Shown in pieces: positions 34,654 to 44,066 of a stretch of DNA of 64,000 nt. The notes below the pieces were generated by a model, which was given only the letters and a program-made list of their open reading frames with translations, made no database searches and was not told where the DNA came from. A program made the position numbers and the translations under genes. The DNA is from Olegusella massiliensis (GTDB taxonomy: Bacteria; Actinomycetota; Coriobacteriia; Coriobacteriales; Atopobiaceae), in NCBI RefSeq assembly GCF_900078545.1, contig NZ_FLLS01000002.1, forward strand, positions 1,435,404 through 1,499,403, read 5' to 3'. The number at the start of each line of letters is the position of its first letter. Position 1 is the first letter of the stretch.

Positions 34654-36138
34654 ATGGCCTTAACCGACCGCACGACTCCGCAGGATGTCGCGCTTAATAC
34701 CGACCTTTACGAGCTAACCATGGCTCAGGGCTTTTGGGAGTCTGGCCTCAACCAGGGAGAAGCGTGTTTCAACGTCTTTTTCCGTGAGTGTCCCTTTGAC
34801 GGCGGATACGCTGTCTCCTGCGGTCAGGGCCAGATTGCTGAACTTGTAGAAAACTTTGTGTTTAATGAAGATGCGCTCGAATATCTTGCCGCTTTGCCCG
34901 CACCTGGTGGCGGGCTTCTTTTTAAGCAAGGCTTTATTGACTATCTGCGCGATTTCCGTATGCATGTTGACATTTGGGCCCCTCGTGAGGGTGATTTGAT
35001 TTTCCCGCGTGAGCCACTTGTGCGCGTGCAAGGTCCTGTGATTGATTGCCAGCTACTTGAGACCGCTTTGCTAAATCTTATAAACTTCCAGACCTTGGTA
35101 GCTACCAAGACCGCTCGTGTTGTTACGGCAGCTCAAGGTCATGCCGTCTCAGACTTTGGTCTACGTCGTGCTCAGGGTCCCGATGGGGGCCTTGCCGTTG
35201 CTCGTGCCTCTTATATTGGTGGCGCTTCGAGCACATCCAATGTCCTTGCCGGAAAAATTTACGATATACCTGTTTTTGGTACACACGCCCACAGTTGGGT
35301 TATGGCTTTCCCAACCGAGATCGAGGCCTTCCGTGCCTTTGCAAAATCCAGTCCTAAAAATTGTGTGCTTCTGCTCGATACCTACGATGTCCATCAAGGT
35401 ATCAAAAATGCTATCAAGGTTGCAAAAGAGATGGAAGCGGCAGGGGAGCGCTTGGCGGCTATCCGTATTGATTCGGGTGACCTTGCCAAACTCACTAAAG
35501 AAACTCGTGAAGCCTTTGATGAAGCGGGTTTGCCTTATGTAAAAATCAGCGCTTCTAACGACCTTGATGAATACACTATCCAGTCTCTTTTTGCACAGGG
35601 TGCGCCTATTGATTCTTTTGGTGTGGGTACCAAGCTTGCTACCTGCGATCCTCAGCCCTCGCTGGGTGGTGTCTATAAGCTATCGGCAGTACGCAATAGC
35701 AAAGAAGAGCCTTGGTTGCCTAAGATTAAGCTCTCCGAGCAGGCCTATAAACGTACTCTACCAGGCAGTATGCATGTCATTCGCTTTGTTGATGATGCGG
35801 GACGTCCCGTAGGCGATCAGATAGTGGATGATTCGGTAGCGGTGGGCAACAGCATGATTGCTGTGGATGTCAACGATCCTTTAACTACCTACGATTTTAC
35901 TGGTGCGACAGGTATCGAGTTGCTTGAGCAGATTGTCGATGATGGCAAACGCTGCAAAGAGCCCGACACTATTGCCGTTGCAAAAGAGCGCTGCCGTGAT
36001 TCGCTGATGAGACTTGATCCTGCCGTCAAACGCTTCCTCAATCCCCAGACCTATCCTGTGGGATTGGAGCCAGGACTTGACAAGTTGCGTCACGATTTGG
36101 CACGTACGGAGAGACGAGCTGCTTCTAAGACTCGCTAA
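34654..36138 (+). CDS. pncB: Nicotinate phosphoribosyltransferase
   Basis: Makes nicotinate mononucleotide from nicotinate and PRPP, feeding NAD salvage. The 494-residue product begins MALTDRTTPQDVALNTDLYELTMA. It has the phosphorylation-loop region FGTHAHSWV (the catalytic His segment), LLLDTYDV, AIRIDSGDL and FGVGTKLATC, which fit the longer Gram-positive type. ATG 34654 follows GGAGG (34641-34645); the frame extends upstream to a GTG at 34573 that lacks support. It is monocistronic by spacing, since argS lies 123 bases downstream. Confidence 0.95.
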   Translation: MALTDRTTPQDVALNTDLYELTMAQGFWESGLNQGEACFNVFFRECPFDGGYAVSCGQGQIAELVENFVFNEDALEYLAALPAPGGGLLFKQGFIDYLRDFRMHVDIWAPREGDLIFPREPLVRVQGPVIDCQLLETALLNLINFQTLVATKTARVVTAAQGHAVSDFGLRRAQGPDGGLAVARASYIGGASSTSNVLAGKIYDIPVFGTHAHSWVMAFPTEIEAFRAFAKSSPKNCVLLLDTYDVHQGIKNAIKVAKEMEAAGERLAAIRIDSGDLAKLTKETREAFDEAGLPYVKISASNDLDEYTIQSLFAQGAPIDSFGVGTKLATCDPQPSLGGVYKLSAVRNSKEEPWLPKIKLSEQAYKRTLPGSMHVIRFVDDAGRPVGDQIVDDSVAVGNSMIAVDVNDPLTTYDFTGATGIELLEQIVDDGKRCKEPDTIAVAKERCRDSLMRLDPAVKRFLNPQTYPVGLEPGLDKLRHDLARTERRAASKTR

Positions 36139-36261
36139 CGTGTAGCTTGTGTATCTCTTTGATAGTGCTCGATACAAGCAGTGGTTTTGCTAAACTTACT
36201 ATTTATGATGCGACAGCAGCTTGCTGACGCAGGATTTGACGTATGACCGAAGGAGTGCAGT

Positions 36262-38106
36262 ATGCCCGAAAAGATCGAGGAACTTATCAGGCAGGCGATT
36301 GCCGCTGCCCAACAGGCAGGCGACCTTGCAAGCTTCGAGTTGGAAGACTGCGGAGTCGAGCGACCGGCTGACGCTGACAATGGTGATTGGACCTCGACAG
36401 TTGCATTGCGCTCTGCTCGTCTTGCTCATGCAGCTCCCGCCAAAATTGCTGCCGCTATTGTGGCTCATATGCCCGAGGACAAGCAGATTTCTAAGGTTGA
36501 GGTTGCAGGTCCTGGCTTTATCAATTTCTATCTCAGCGCTGCTGCAAGCAACGATGTTTTCCGTCTAGTACGCGAAGCTGGTGCTGATTGGGGCAAATCT
36601 AATGTAGGTAATGGCCTCAAGCTGAATTATGAGTTTATTTCTGCCAACCCCACGGGTCCTTTGCATGTTGGCCATGGCCGTTGGGTAGCGCTTGGTGACT
36701 CAATGTGCAATATCTTTGATCACACCAACTTCAAGGTTGATCGTGAGTATTACATCAACGATCACGGTTCTCAGATGGATGTTTTTGGTAGCTCTGTTGC
36801 TACGCGTTATCTGCAACTTGTTGAGGTTATACGCAAGGACAATGTGGACGTTGCTACCGCTCATGCCACGCTTTTGGCAGATCGTGAAGCATATGTCGAC
36901 GACGAGATGGACGAGCATCCCGAGCAGCATCCCTACATGGATGCTTTTAACGAGGCTTTGGGCGGCAACTCCTACGGCGGTGACTACATCATTGACATCG
37001 CGCGCGAGTTTTATGAGGCTGATGGCGACAAGTGGTATGACGTTGCGCCTGAAGTGCGTACTGATGAGTTCCGTGAGCGCGCGTATCAGGCAATGCTTGC
37101 CCGCATCAAGGCTACCTGCCACCAAGCACGCTGCGATCTAGATTTGTGGTTCTCCGAGCGGACTCTCTATATCAAGGATGAGACGGGTACTTCTCCTGTT
37201 GATCGCGCCTTTGCAAAGCTTGACAAGAAGGGCTATCTCTACAAGACCGATGATGGTGCGTTGTGGTTTAAGTCTACTGCCTTTGGTGATGATAAGGACC
37301 GTGTTCTCATCAAGAGCAATGGCGAGTATACCTACTTTGCTTCTGACGTTGCCTATCACTGGGATAAGTTCCAGCGCGATGACTACTCCATTGATCTTTG
37401 GGGTGCCGATCACCACGGCTATATTGCCCGCGTCACTAATGTCTGCGACGCCTTAGGTTACCCCGGTCAATTTGAGGTTAACCTTGGTCAGTTTGTAAAC
37501 TTGCTGCGCAATGGTGAGCCTGTTCGTATGTCCAAGCGCCGCGGTACTATGGTCTCTTTCAAGGAGCTGCTTGATGAGGTTGGTACCGACGCTACCCGCT
37601 ATACGCTCGTTTCCAAAAGCTCAAATCAGACCATCGACTTTGATATCGAAGCCGCAAAAAAGCAGGAAGCTAGCAACCCTGTTTTCTACGTACAGTATGC
37701 CCATGCGCGCATCTGCTCTATTTTGCGTCGTGCTGCAGGGGTCAATGAGGATGAAGCTCGCGAGCTTGGCATGGATGTTGTTGCCAGCAAGGCCATTGGT
37801 GCAGACTATAATCTGTCGCTGCTTACCGAGCCCTCTGAGGCAGCTCTTGCTCGCAAGATTTCTGAGTTCCCTGAGCTTGTTGCTTCCTGTGCACGTGACC
37901 GTGCGCCCTTCCGTTTGACTCACTTCTGTGAGGAGCTTGCCGCTTCGTTCCACGGCTTCTACCAGCATTGTCAGGTACTGCCTAGTGAAGGCCGCCCCGT
38001 GGATGCCGAGCTTTCCCACGCACGTCTGGCTGCAATCGATGCCGTTCGTATTAACCTTGCGATTGCCCTCAAGCTGATTGGTGTTTCTGCTCCTGAGGTT
38101 ATGTAA
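36262..38106 (+). CDS. argS: Arginyl-tRNA synthetase
   Basis: Class I synthetase that charges tRNA-Arg. Domains: N-terminal Add-1-like domain (about 1-120); the catalytic Rossmann fold with the HIGH variant PTGPLHVGHGRW; a KMSK-type loop reading RMSKRRGTMV; and a helical anticodon-binding domain from about 480. The C-terminal VRINLAIALKLIGVSAPEVM is conserved in the family. The 614-residue length is slightly above average. AGGAGTG precedes the ATG. A strong terminator follows the stop. Confidence 0.97.
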   Translation: MPEKIEELIRQAIAAAQQAGDLASFELEDCGVERPADADNGDWTSTVALRSARLAHAAPAKIAAAIVAHMPEDKQISKVEVAGPGFINFYLSAAASNDVFRLVREAGADWGKSNVGNGLKLNYEFISANPTGPLHVGHGRWVALGDSMCNIFDHTNFKVDREYYINDHGSQMDVFGSSVATRYLQLVEVIRKDNVDVATAHATLLADREAYVDDEMDEHPEQHPYMDAFNEALGGNSYGGDYIIDIAREFYEADGDKWYDVAPEVRTDEFRERAYQAMLARIKATCHQARCDLDLWFSERTLYIKDETGTSPVDRAFAKLDKKGYLYKTDDGALWFKSTAFGDDKDRVLIKSNGEYTYFASDVAYHWDKFQRDDYSIDLWGADHHGYIARVTNVCDALGYPGQFEVNLGQFVNLLRNGEPVRMSKRRGTMVSFKELLDEVGTDATRYTLVSKSSNQTIDFDIEAAKKQEASNPVFYVQYAHARICSILRRAAGVNEDEARELGMDVVASKAIGADYNLSLLTEPSEAALARKISEFPELVASCARDRAPFRLTHFCEELAASFHGFYQHCQVLPSEGRPVDAELSHARLAAIDAVRINLAIALKLIGVSAPEVM

Positions 38107-38138
38107 GGCTGATTTTTAGCTGCAAAAAAGCACTAGGT

Positions 38139-38168
38139 AAGCCCGAGGTGTGTGCCTCGGGCTTTTTT
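38139..38168 (+). terminator. Rho-independent terminator after argS
   Basis: AAGCCCGAGG and CCTCGGGCTT form a 10-bp stem with loop TGTGTG, followed by a T-run. Confidence 0.94.
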
Positions 38169-38418
38169 ATCAACAAAACCATGAAGCTTACTGCCATGTG
38201 TTTTGCTTTGCTTAGTAGATGTCCATTCGAGACCCAGCTTTTTGCGCTGTGTGAATCTAACGTATTAGCAGTTCTTTACAAATATGTGAAAATTTTTATC
38301 TATATGAGTTCATATAAATTCTTTTCGCGTTAAAGTTCTAACAGGAGGAAGTGAAGTTTCAAGCTACCAATGGGGCATAATGGCTCATAGGGAGTGCTTT
38401 TACTGGAGGAGGTTTCTT

Positions 38419-39090
38419 GTGGAGGTACGTGAGTATTTGGCAATTCGCCGCGCCTACAACACCATCCGCCAGAGGTGCGATGCAGATCGGCGTCTCACCT
38501 TTTCTGAATTTGCAATTTTATGCAGACTTTCTCTCTTGCCTGAGGGCTTACGTACCTCGGATATTGCTGAATATCAGGGCTGCCTGCGCCCCACGATGAC
38601 ACACCGCACAAAGCACCTTGCCGATCTCGGTTTTATTATGCGTACACAGGGCAATACTGACTGTCGTAATGTTTTGTGTAACCTCAGTGATGACGGTGCA
38701 GAGATGGCCGCCAAGCTTTGCTCGCAAACACGCTCTGAACTCGCACATTTGCTGTCCAATCGTCCAACCACTGATCATGTGCGTAAGTATGTTGATGCCA
38801 TGGGCTCTATTGATGTAATGGCTCGCGACTTAGTATTGCTTGCACTCTACACACAACTCGATGGCCAGGCAACCATCGGTGCCATTGTCGATGCGCTGGG
38901 ATTTTTACAGCCTACGGTGTCGATGGCTGTTTCTGCTTTGGCTCGCGATGGCTTGCTTAATCGTGATGCATCTTTGCGTGGCAAATCCTCACATCCTGTC
39001 TCTTTGACCAAAGAAGGGCGTGCGGAAGCAAAGAGTCTCAATGATTGTATTGAGGCATTGACTCCTGTCCGTCGTGCTCGCAGACAGTAA
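38419..39090 (+). CDS. MarR-like regulator with two winged-helix domains
   Basis: A probable transcription regulator of 223 residues. It appears to contain two winged helix-turn-helix units. The first (about 20-110) has ILCRLSLLPEGLRTSDIAEY and LRPTMTHRTKHLADLGFI. The second (about 140-212) has LLALYTQLDGQATIGAIVDALG and LQPTVSMAVSALARDGLL, ending LTKEGRAEAKSL. A usual MarR has one such domain and dimerises; here a single chain could mimic the dimer (inference). I chose GTG 38419 because GGAGGAGG lies six bases ahead; ATG 38380 has no ribosome site. No obvious target operon adjoins it. rho follows 229 bases later. Confidence 0.78.
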   Translation: MEVREYLAIRRAYNTIRQRCDADRRLTFSEFAILCRLSLLPEGLRTSDIAEYQGCLRPTMTHRTKHLADLGFIMRTQGNTDCRNVLCNLSDDGAEMAAKLCSQTRSELAHLLSNRPTTDHVRKYVDAMGSIDVMARDLVLLALYTQLDGQATIGAIVDALGFLQPTVSMAVSALARDGLLNRDASLRGKSSHPVSLTKEGRAEAKSLNDCIEALTPVRRARRQ

Positions 39091-39319
39091 TTTTTACTTC
39101 TCAAAGGGATTCTCAAAAAAATATAGTATTCTTGCCAACATTGATATAGTTGATAATGTTATTATGTGACAAGTCCGCGCAAGCTTGCGCATTCAATCTT
39201 TTCTAGCAAGCACAATCAAAGTGGTTAGTACATCGACATGTATCACGTTGTAATGCAAAGCTGGGATACCCCTTTGAGATGGGCTGTTGTTGCAGAGCGC
39301 CCAGGAAGGTAGTACCTGC

Positions 39320-41356
39320 ATGGAAGAAAATATCGTTGCTGAAAAACTCGGTGAAGAAGCGTCCGTTACACAACAAAACAATGCTTCTCCTGAGTTAGGA
39401 TCTGGTGATACATCCGTCAGCACCGAAGAGACCCCCAAACCTCGGCGTAGACGTACACGTAAAGTAGCAGCTACAGCAGAGACGGGCCAAACTGCTTTAA
39501 GCCTGGATAGCGATGTGTCTGCTACCGAGCCAGCTACAAAACCTGTGAGGCGTCGCAGGAAGAAGGTCGTAGCTGAGGCAGAAGCAGATGTTCGGCCAGA
39601 AACGTCTGAAGAAGCCCCCGCGTCCAAGCCGCGTAAAAGGCGTACGCGTAGCAGTGCAAAGGTCAAGGTGGAAACTGCTGCTACCGAGACCCAGGGTGAA
39701 ACCCCCACAGAGGTAGCTTCTCCCGATGAGATTCATCCCACAGCTGCGCTTGCCGAGCACAATACAGACATTGCAGCTTCGCAAGCAAATGAAATACAGC
39801 TAGCTGATTTCCAGAGCGCCAGTCAAGCGACCAATTCTGAAACCGCTATCCAAGCTAGCAATTCTGACCAAGTCACCAATCCCGAGATGGTCCCTCAAGA
39901 AAATGGTGAGTCTTCAGAGTCAGCTGAAACAAATGAAGTTCATACTCCGCGTCGTCGCCATCGTGTAACTGCGCGTGATCGAGACTCTGAGGCGCGTCGT
40001 GATCGTACGGCAAATGTGGTAAATAATCGCAACCGTCGCAATAACCGTCGCAACAAAAATACTCCTGATCGCACTGTCGAGCCCTCTCTTACTCTCGAAA
40101 ATCTTTCTGAGATGAAGGTGGCAGAGCTTCGAGAAAAAGCCGCCGAGCTGGGTGTTGACTACGTTGGACGTCGTAAGAAGGAGCTTATCGAAGAGCTCTT
40201 TTCAGCGGCTGCTGCAGCAGAGGGCTTTTGCGACGTGGATGGCGTCGTACAGATGCAGGCGGAAGGCTATGCTTTTTTGCGCACAGGCAATTTTTCTGCA
40301 GGTGATCACGATGCTTTTATCCAACAACAAATTGTGCGTCAGTATGGCCTGCGCCCTGGTGATCGCATCAAGGGTATGGTGGGTCCTGCTCGCTCTAGCA
40401 GTAAATTCCCGCCACTGCTGCGTATTGACACCATTAATGGTAAAACACCTGAAGAGATTAAACGTCGCCCACGTTTCCGCGATTTGACGCCGATTTATCC
40501 CAATGAGCGTCTTGTTATGGAAATGGGCAAGGATTCTACTACAGGTCGCGCGATTGATTTGGTGGCTCCCATTGGTAAGGGCCAGCGTGGGTTGATTGTT
40601 TCGCCTCCTAAGGCCGGAAAGACTACCGTGCTCAAGCGTATCTGCCAGTCCATTGCAGTTAATAACCCCGAAGTTCATCTCTTTTGCTTGCTGGTTGACG
40701 AGCGCCCTGAGGAAGTTACCGATATGGAGCGTTCTATTCGCGGTACGGTTGTGGCATCTACCTTTGATATGCCTGCATCTAACCACACTGCGGTGGCCGA
40801 GATGGTTATCGACCATGCAAAGCGCCTGGTAGAGCTTGGTGAAGATGTGGTTGTGGTGCTCGATTCCATCACGCGTCTTGCTCGTGCCTACAATCTTGCC
40901 CAGCCTGCTAGTGGTCGTATTCTTTCTGGTGGTGTTGATTCTGCTGCGCTTTATCCGCCCAAGAAGTTCTTGGGTGCAGCGCGCAATATCGAAGGTGGCG
41001 GCTCCTTGACGATTCTCGCGTCTGCTCTCGTGGACACGGGCTCAAAGATGGATGAAGTTATCTTTGAGGAGTTCAAGGGTACAGGCAATATGGAACTCAA
41101 GCTCGATCGTGATCTTGCGGATCGTCGTATCTTCCCCGCAATCGATCCAGTGGCTTCGGGTACGCGTAATGAGGATTTGCTTATCGATGCGCAGATTCAG
41201 CCCTTTGTCTGGGGTATTCGTCGTATTCTTGCCAATATGAACAATACCGAGCGTGCAGCAACAGCACTGGTTAAGGGCCTTAAAGCTACCAACAATAACG
41301 AGGAGTTCTTGATTCGCTCTGCTAAAAAAGCTGCCCAGAGTGACTACCTGTCCTAG
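39320..41356 (+). CDS. rho: Transcription termination factor Rho with long disordered N-terminus
   Basis: Rho is a ring-shaped RNA helicase that ends transcription. The first 250 residues or so are low-complexity: Glu/Thr/Ala-rich with Arg/Lys clusters such as [15 protein letters not shown] and PRKRRTR, plus an Asn/Arg-rich patch ([10 protein letters not shown]). This type of insert is known in high-GC Gram-positive Rho proteins and adds RNA affinity. Then come the Rho-N domain ([14 protein letters not shown]), the cold-shock RNA domain, and the ATPase with Walker A at about 428-436 (SPPKAGKTT) and [18 protein letters not shown] 39320 fits an AGGAAGG site; an earlier ATG at 39287 is less likely. 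Confidence 0.96.
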   Translation: MEENIVAEKLGEEASVTQQNNASPELGSGDTSVSTEETPKPRRRRTRKVAATAETGQTALSLDSDVSATEPATKPVRRRRKKVVAEAEADVRPETSEEAPASKPRKRRTRSSAKVKVETAATETQGETPTEVASPDEIHPTAALAEHNTDIAASQANEIQLADFQSASQATNSETAIQASNSDQVTNPEMVPQENGESSESAETNEVHTPRRRHRVTARDRDSEARRDRTANVVNNRNRRNNRRNKNTPDRTVEPSLTLENLSEMKVAELREKAAELGVDYVGRRKKELIEELFSAAAAAEGFCDVDGVVQMQAEGYAFLRTGNFSAGDHDAFIQQQIVRQYGLRPGDRIKGMVGPARSSSKFPPLLRIDTINGKTPEEIKRRPRFRDLTPIYPNERLVMEMGKDSTTGRAIDLVAPIGKGQRGLIVSPPKAGKTTVLKRICQSIAVNNPEVHLFCLLVDERPEEVTDMERSIRGTVVASTFDMPASNHTAVAEMVIDHAKRLVELGEDVVVVLDSITRLARAYNLAQPASGRILSGGVDSAALYPPKKFLGAARNIEGGGSLTILASALVDTGSKMDEVIFEEFKGTGNMELKLDRDLADRRIFPAIDPVASGTRNEDLLIDAQIQPFVWGIRRILANMNNTERAATALVKGLKATNNNEEFLIRSAKKAAQSDYLS

Positions 41357-41394
41357 TCTGTAGCAGTTTGTCATCGCTTGTCAAAATGGTCCAA

Positions 41395-41448
41395 AAGGCA
41401 TTCTTGCAATTACCATCAAAAAAGATTGCAGTTGCTAAAGAATGCCTT
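41395..41448 (+). terminator. Long two-part hairpin downstream of rho
   Basis: AAGGCATTCTT (41395-41405) pairs with AAGAATGCCTT (41438-41448). Inside it TGCAAT pairs with ATTGCA. No clean T-run follows, so it may be a 3'-end stabiliser or a processing site and not an intrinsic terminator. Confidence 0.55.
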
Positions 41449-41517
41449 GTTGGATGCTTTTCAAATGATGTATAGGCATCTATTTGCCCGCAGCCATATA
41501 TGTATATGTATAGCGCT

Positions 41518-41961
41518 TTATTCTGCGTTCTTATTACTTGAATTATTAGCTAATGTTCCATACAGCAAGCCAACAACCAGGCCGCCATGCTCTATTGCAT
41601 AGACAACTACATCGAAGGTAGATTGAGCCAAGGGACCCGAAAGCAATGGCTTTGCTTGACTAAAATTACTTTTCAATAGAAATAATGCGATATAGAGCAC
41701 TATTACGACAAGCCAAATGATGCCTTTGAGTATGTTTTTGTGCCTTGTGGCTAGCAGTGACGTTGCATGTAGTATTTTTGATGCAACAAACATTCCAAGA
41801 GCACAGGTAATTATCGGCAGCGCAAATAACATGCATATAAACGAAAACCTAAAATCATAATGTAGATATGCGAAATCTCTAAGAAAGATAATGTAGTATA
41901 CAGTATATATGCATGCAGCTGCCAAAATTATGCGAGGAAAATATTTTCGAATTGCTTCCAT
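41518..41961 (-). CDS. Small integral membrane protein, unknown family
   Basis: Not recognised. The product, about 147 residues, has four hydrophobic segments near 10-28, 40-62, 80-100 and 115-138, with short loops. ATG 41961 follows GGAG at a spacing of seven bases on the minus strand; ATG 41985 has no site. Codon use is AT-rich relative to rho. It stands alone, flanked by non-coding sequence. A single-gene acquisition is possible. There is no motif on which to propose a role. Confidence 0.6.
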   Translation of the reverse strand: MEAIRKYFPRIILAAACIYTVYYIIFLRDFAYLHYDFRFSFICMLFALPIITCALGMFVASKILHATSLLATRHKNILKGIIWLVVIVLYIALFLLKSNFSQAKPLLSGPLAQSTFDVVVYAIEHGGLVVGLLYGTLANNSSNKNAE

Positions 41962-42186
41962 ATTCCAACTCCAAATTTTTTGCATACTTAATTTTTAACT
42001 TCATCCAAACACATATGTCCAGTCCCTCGTTTCGAGACTCATGTATAGAGTAGTACTTGTTTATCTGCTTAGCTAAAACAGAAGCTAGCTTTTGTATCAA
42101 GAAGTATATTTAAGGCCGCAAATGGTAGTTTTTTGGATAAATATGTCCCAAATAACCAAGCTTAGCAAGTCACCTAGCACTTACAT

Positions 42187-42209
42187 CGTTGCAACCTCAG
42201 GTTGCAACG
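42187..42209. repeat. Palindromic repeat B, copy 1
   Basis: Arms CGTTGCAACC and GGTTGCAACG around TCA, a perfect 10-bp inverted repeat. The same 23 bases occur at 58509-58531, and a near copy at 42268-42290. Confidence 0.85.
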
Positions 42210-42267
42210 AAATTAATTTACCTGCTGAAATACATAAAACTGTAGCTAGTTGGCCTGTTAAGGAAAT

Positions 42268-42290
42268 CGTTGCAAGCTCAGGTTGCAACG
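42268..42290. repeat. Palindromic repeat B, copy 2 and adjacent half-site
   Basis: Same element with one base changed in the left arm (CGTTGCAAGC), extended by AT on both sides. A right half-site, GGTTGCAACGAT, follows at 42308-42319. The three sites lie within 135 bases. Confidence 0.8.
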
Positions 42291-42465
42291 ATTTGCGGGG
42301 TATAGAGGTTGCAACGATTTTTGAGCATATGGTAAGAAACGCTGCTAGTTTTTGCAGCAGAAGAGGCACTAATTTTTACCAATAAACAGCTTCATCCTTG
42401 CATTTCTTAAGATATGAATTATAGTTGCATCAGGTCTGGACTATTTTGTCGAGATAAAACGCGAC

Positions 42466-42572
42466 GGTACACGAAACTCAAACACAGCAAGCCGTTGCAA
42501 AAGCTGTACCAAGGCGCTTTTGCCTTAGCTTTCGTGTACCCCGCTGCACAGGTAAGCGAGCGGGGAGGAACC
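42466..42572 (+). promoter_or_regulatory. Riboswitch-like structured leader
   Basis: P1 is an 11-bp stem of GGTACACGAAA (42466-42476) with TTTCGTGTACC (42530-42540). It encloses two hairpins: ACAGC with GCTGT (42484-42507) and AAGGC with GCCTT (42511-42526). Next, CCCCGCT (42539-42545) can pair with AGCGGGG (42559-42565), the latter overlapping the GGGGAGG ribosome site of the gene at 42573. P1 and this sequestering stem compete for bases 42539-42540. The layout resembles a three-way-junction aptamer with a translational switch. I could not assign it to a known class. Confidence 0.5.
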
Positions 42573-43871
42573 ATGAAGTATACAACGCATTCGCCAGCTA
42601 TTGTGGCAGGTCTTCTTGGTGCTGCTACAACTTCGCTTGCGAGACCCGCTTATGCTATGGGCCGCTCTGCAGCGGCGCTCACGCTGCCCACTGTGCATGC
42701 GTCAGCCGATTTTTTGATGGGTATGGCAACAGGTGCTGTTGCTTGTGGCATCGTCGGCTTTGTTATTTTTGTCATATCTGAGCAGTTAGATAAGCGAGCA
42801 GAACAGCGCGCAAGCAAAGACTCTGTCTCAGCAGATGCAAGCTCTGGGTCTGTTGCAGGGGATACGTGTGCTGGTATGCCAGTTGTGCTGGATGCAGTTT
42901 CTGAAGCAGTACCAGATCAAGCAGATGAGCAGGCACAAGCTTCAGCAACAGTTGCTCCAAACGGCTCAGCTGATGGCCTAGGAGCGCACGTTGCTACCGA
43001 CTATGCAGATATTGCCGAAAATTACGTTGAGAAACTGAGCTGGAAACAGCGCATGGCTTCTCGCGCAGCAGGTGTCAAGGCTATGCTCACTCAGCGTCTA
43101 GGTCAGGACATGTTGCAGGATGTACCTGTGATTACGCGCGCCGATGGCAGTGTGGGTGATGTGGGTACCGACTGGTGGGACGCTGCTATGGCAGCAAATC
43201 TTCGTCGAGACAAGTTTGTGCTTGCAGCTGAAAAAGACTTTGATATTATGTCGGCTCATCATCATGTAACGCCAGCAACACCTGAGGTCCCCCAGCCTGC
43301 AAAACCGCATGTAAACCCCACGGTAGTGCCCAATATGCAGTCTGTTTCGCGCGCTGATCAGATTCGCTGTCGCATACCTGAAGTCGATTTGGGAATCTAT
43401 CCTGAACACCGCAATACTGCTTGTGTAGATAATACTGAAGACTTGTGGAATCAGGCCATGACGGCCATGGAAGCCCGTGATACCGAGCCTGCAACTGCAG
43501 CAGGTACCCCAAGTGATGAACTAGATCCTTCTACCTTGCATGCGCCCGATACGCCTACGGCAGTGCTGCCTTTCCGTCCTGTTGCCGGTCATCCCGAGGT
43601 GGTAGACAAGTCCAGCTACGTAGATTATCTGCTTCGTCAAGAAATTGAGAATAACAGCTCCGATGCTGTTAAGCGTAGCTCCCGCGATTATCTTCGCGTA
43701 CTTGAAGGCGGATCTATGTCTTCGGCACCAACCTTGTTTAATATTGCCCGCGCAGAACAAGCAAAGAGCAACTATGTACCCAAGCATATGGCAGGCGTTG
43801 CAAAAGATGCAGAAAATGAGGCGGTCAAGTCCCAAGAAGAAAGTGTTTACCGTTTTGCAAACGAGGCATAG
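42573..43871 (+). CDS. Exported or membrane-anchored protein of unknown function
   Basis: Not recognised. The 432-residue product has an N-terminal hydrophobic stretch ending in ARPAYA (about 10-28), which could be a signal peptide. A second membrane segment follows at about 48-70 (MGMATGAVACGIVGFVIFVI). The remainder is long, Ala/Val/Asp-rich and probably exposed or partly disordered (about 75-432). No catalytic motif is visible. If the first segment is cleaved, the second anchors the protein. ATG 42573 follows GGGGAGG; upstream in-frame codons lie inside the structured leader. The leader suggests it is made only under a particular condition. It may be lineage-specific. Confidence 0.65.
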   Translation: MKYTTHSPAIVAGLLGAATTSLARPAYAMGRSAAALTLPTVHASADFLMGMATGAVACGIVGFVIFVISEQLDKRAEQRASKDSVSADASSGSVAGDTCAGMPVVLDAVSEAVPDQADEQAQASATVAPNGSADGLGAHVATDYADIAENYVEKLSWKQRMASRAAGVKAMLTQRLGQDMLQDVPVITRADGSVGDVGTDWWDAAMAANLRRDKFVLAAEKDFDIMSAHHHVTPATPEVPQPAKPHVNPTVVPNMQSVSRADQIRCRIPEVDLGIYPEHRNTACVDNTEDLWNQAMTAMEARDTEPATAAGTPSDELDPSTLHAPDTPTAVLPFRPVAGHPEVVDKSSYVDYLLRQEIENNSSDAVKRSSRDYLRVLEGGSMSSAPTLFNIARAEQAKSNYVPKHMAGVAKDAENEAVKSQEESVYRFANEA

Positions 43872-44005
43872 ACCAGCAGTTTAGCTGTCCTATGGTAAAT
43901 TTAGGCGCTTATATTTCTAAATAAATATTTTTATGTTACAGACAAAAAAACTGATGCTATCTTGCATTGGGGTTGCATCATGTTGCCTCTAGAGTGTGGT
44001 AAGCC

Positions 44006-44038
44006 CAAATTGCGTAGGGAGGAGCCCTACGTAATTTG
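44006..44038 (+). promoter_or_regulatory. 14-bp leader hairpin with AGGAG in its loop, ahead of livK
   Basis: Left arm 44006-44019 (CAAATTGCGTAGGG) pairs fully with the right arm 44025-44038, including one G-U pair, around loop AGGAG. It sits 28 bases before livK, just upstream of the true AAGGAGG site. There is no T-run, so it is a leader structure and not a terminator. Confidence 0.65.
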
Positions 44039-44066
44039 AGAAAGTTCAACAGAAGGAGGACTGATT

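Larger units (their letters stand above)
41986..42572. other. Non-coding region with palindromic repeats and a structured leader
   Basis: No credible gene. An open frame at 42092-42385 runs through the palindromes and lacks a ribosome site. The region holds two and a half copies of palindrome B (42187-42319) and the riboswitch-like leader at 42466-42572. Confidence 0.6.

Noticed and set aside
42092-42385. A 97-codon plus-strand frame across the palindromic repeats
   Set aside because: No ribosome site, and its repeated VASSGCN-like words are just translations of palindrome B.
42466-42572. Assignment of the leader to the c-di-AMP (ydaO) or c-di-GMP-I class
   Set aside because: Short matches exist, but the ydaO core GGGGTTAATC-type segment and the c-di-GMP tetraloop and receptor pairing are not visible, so the class is left open.
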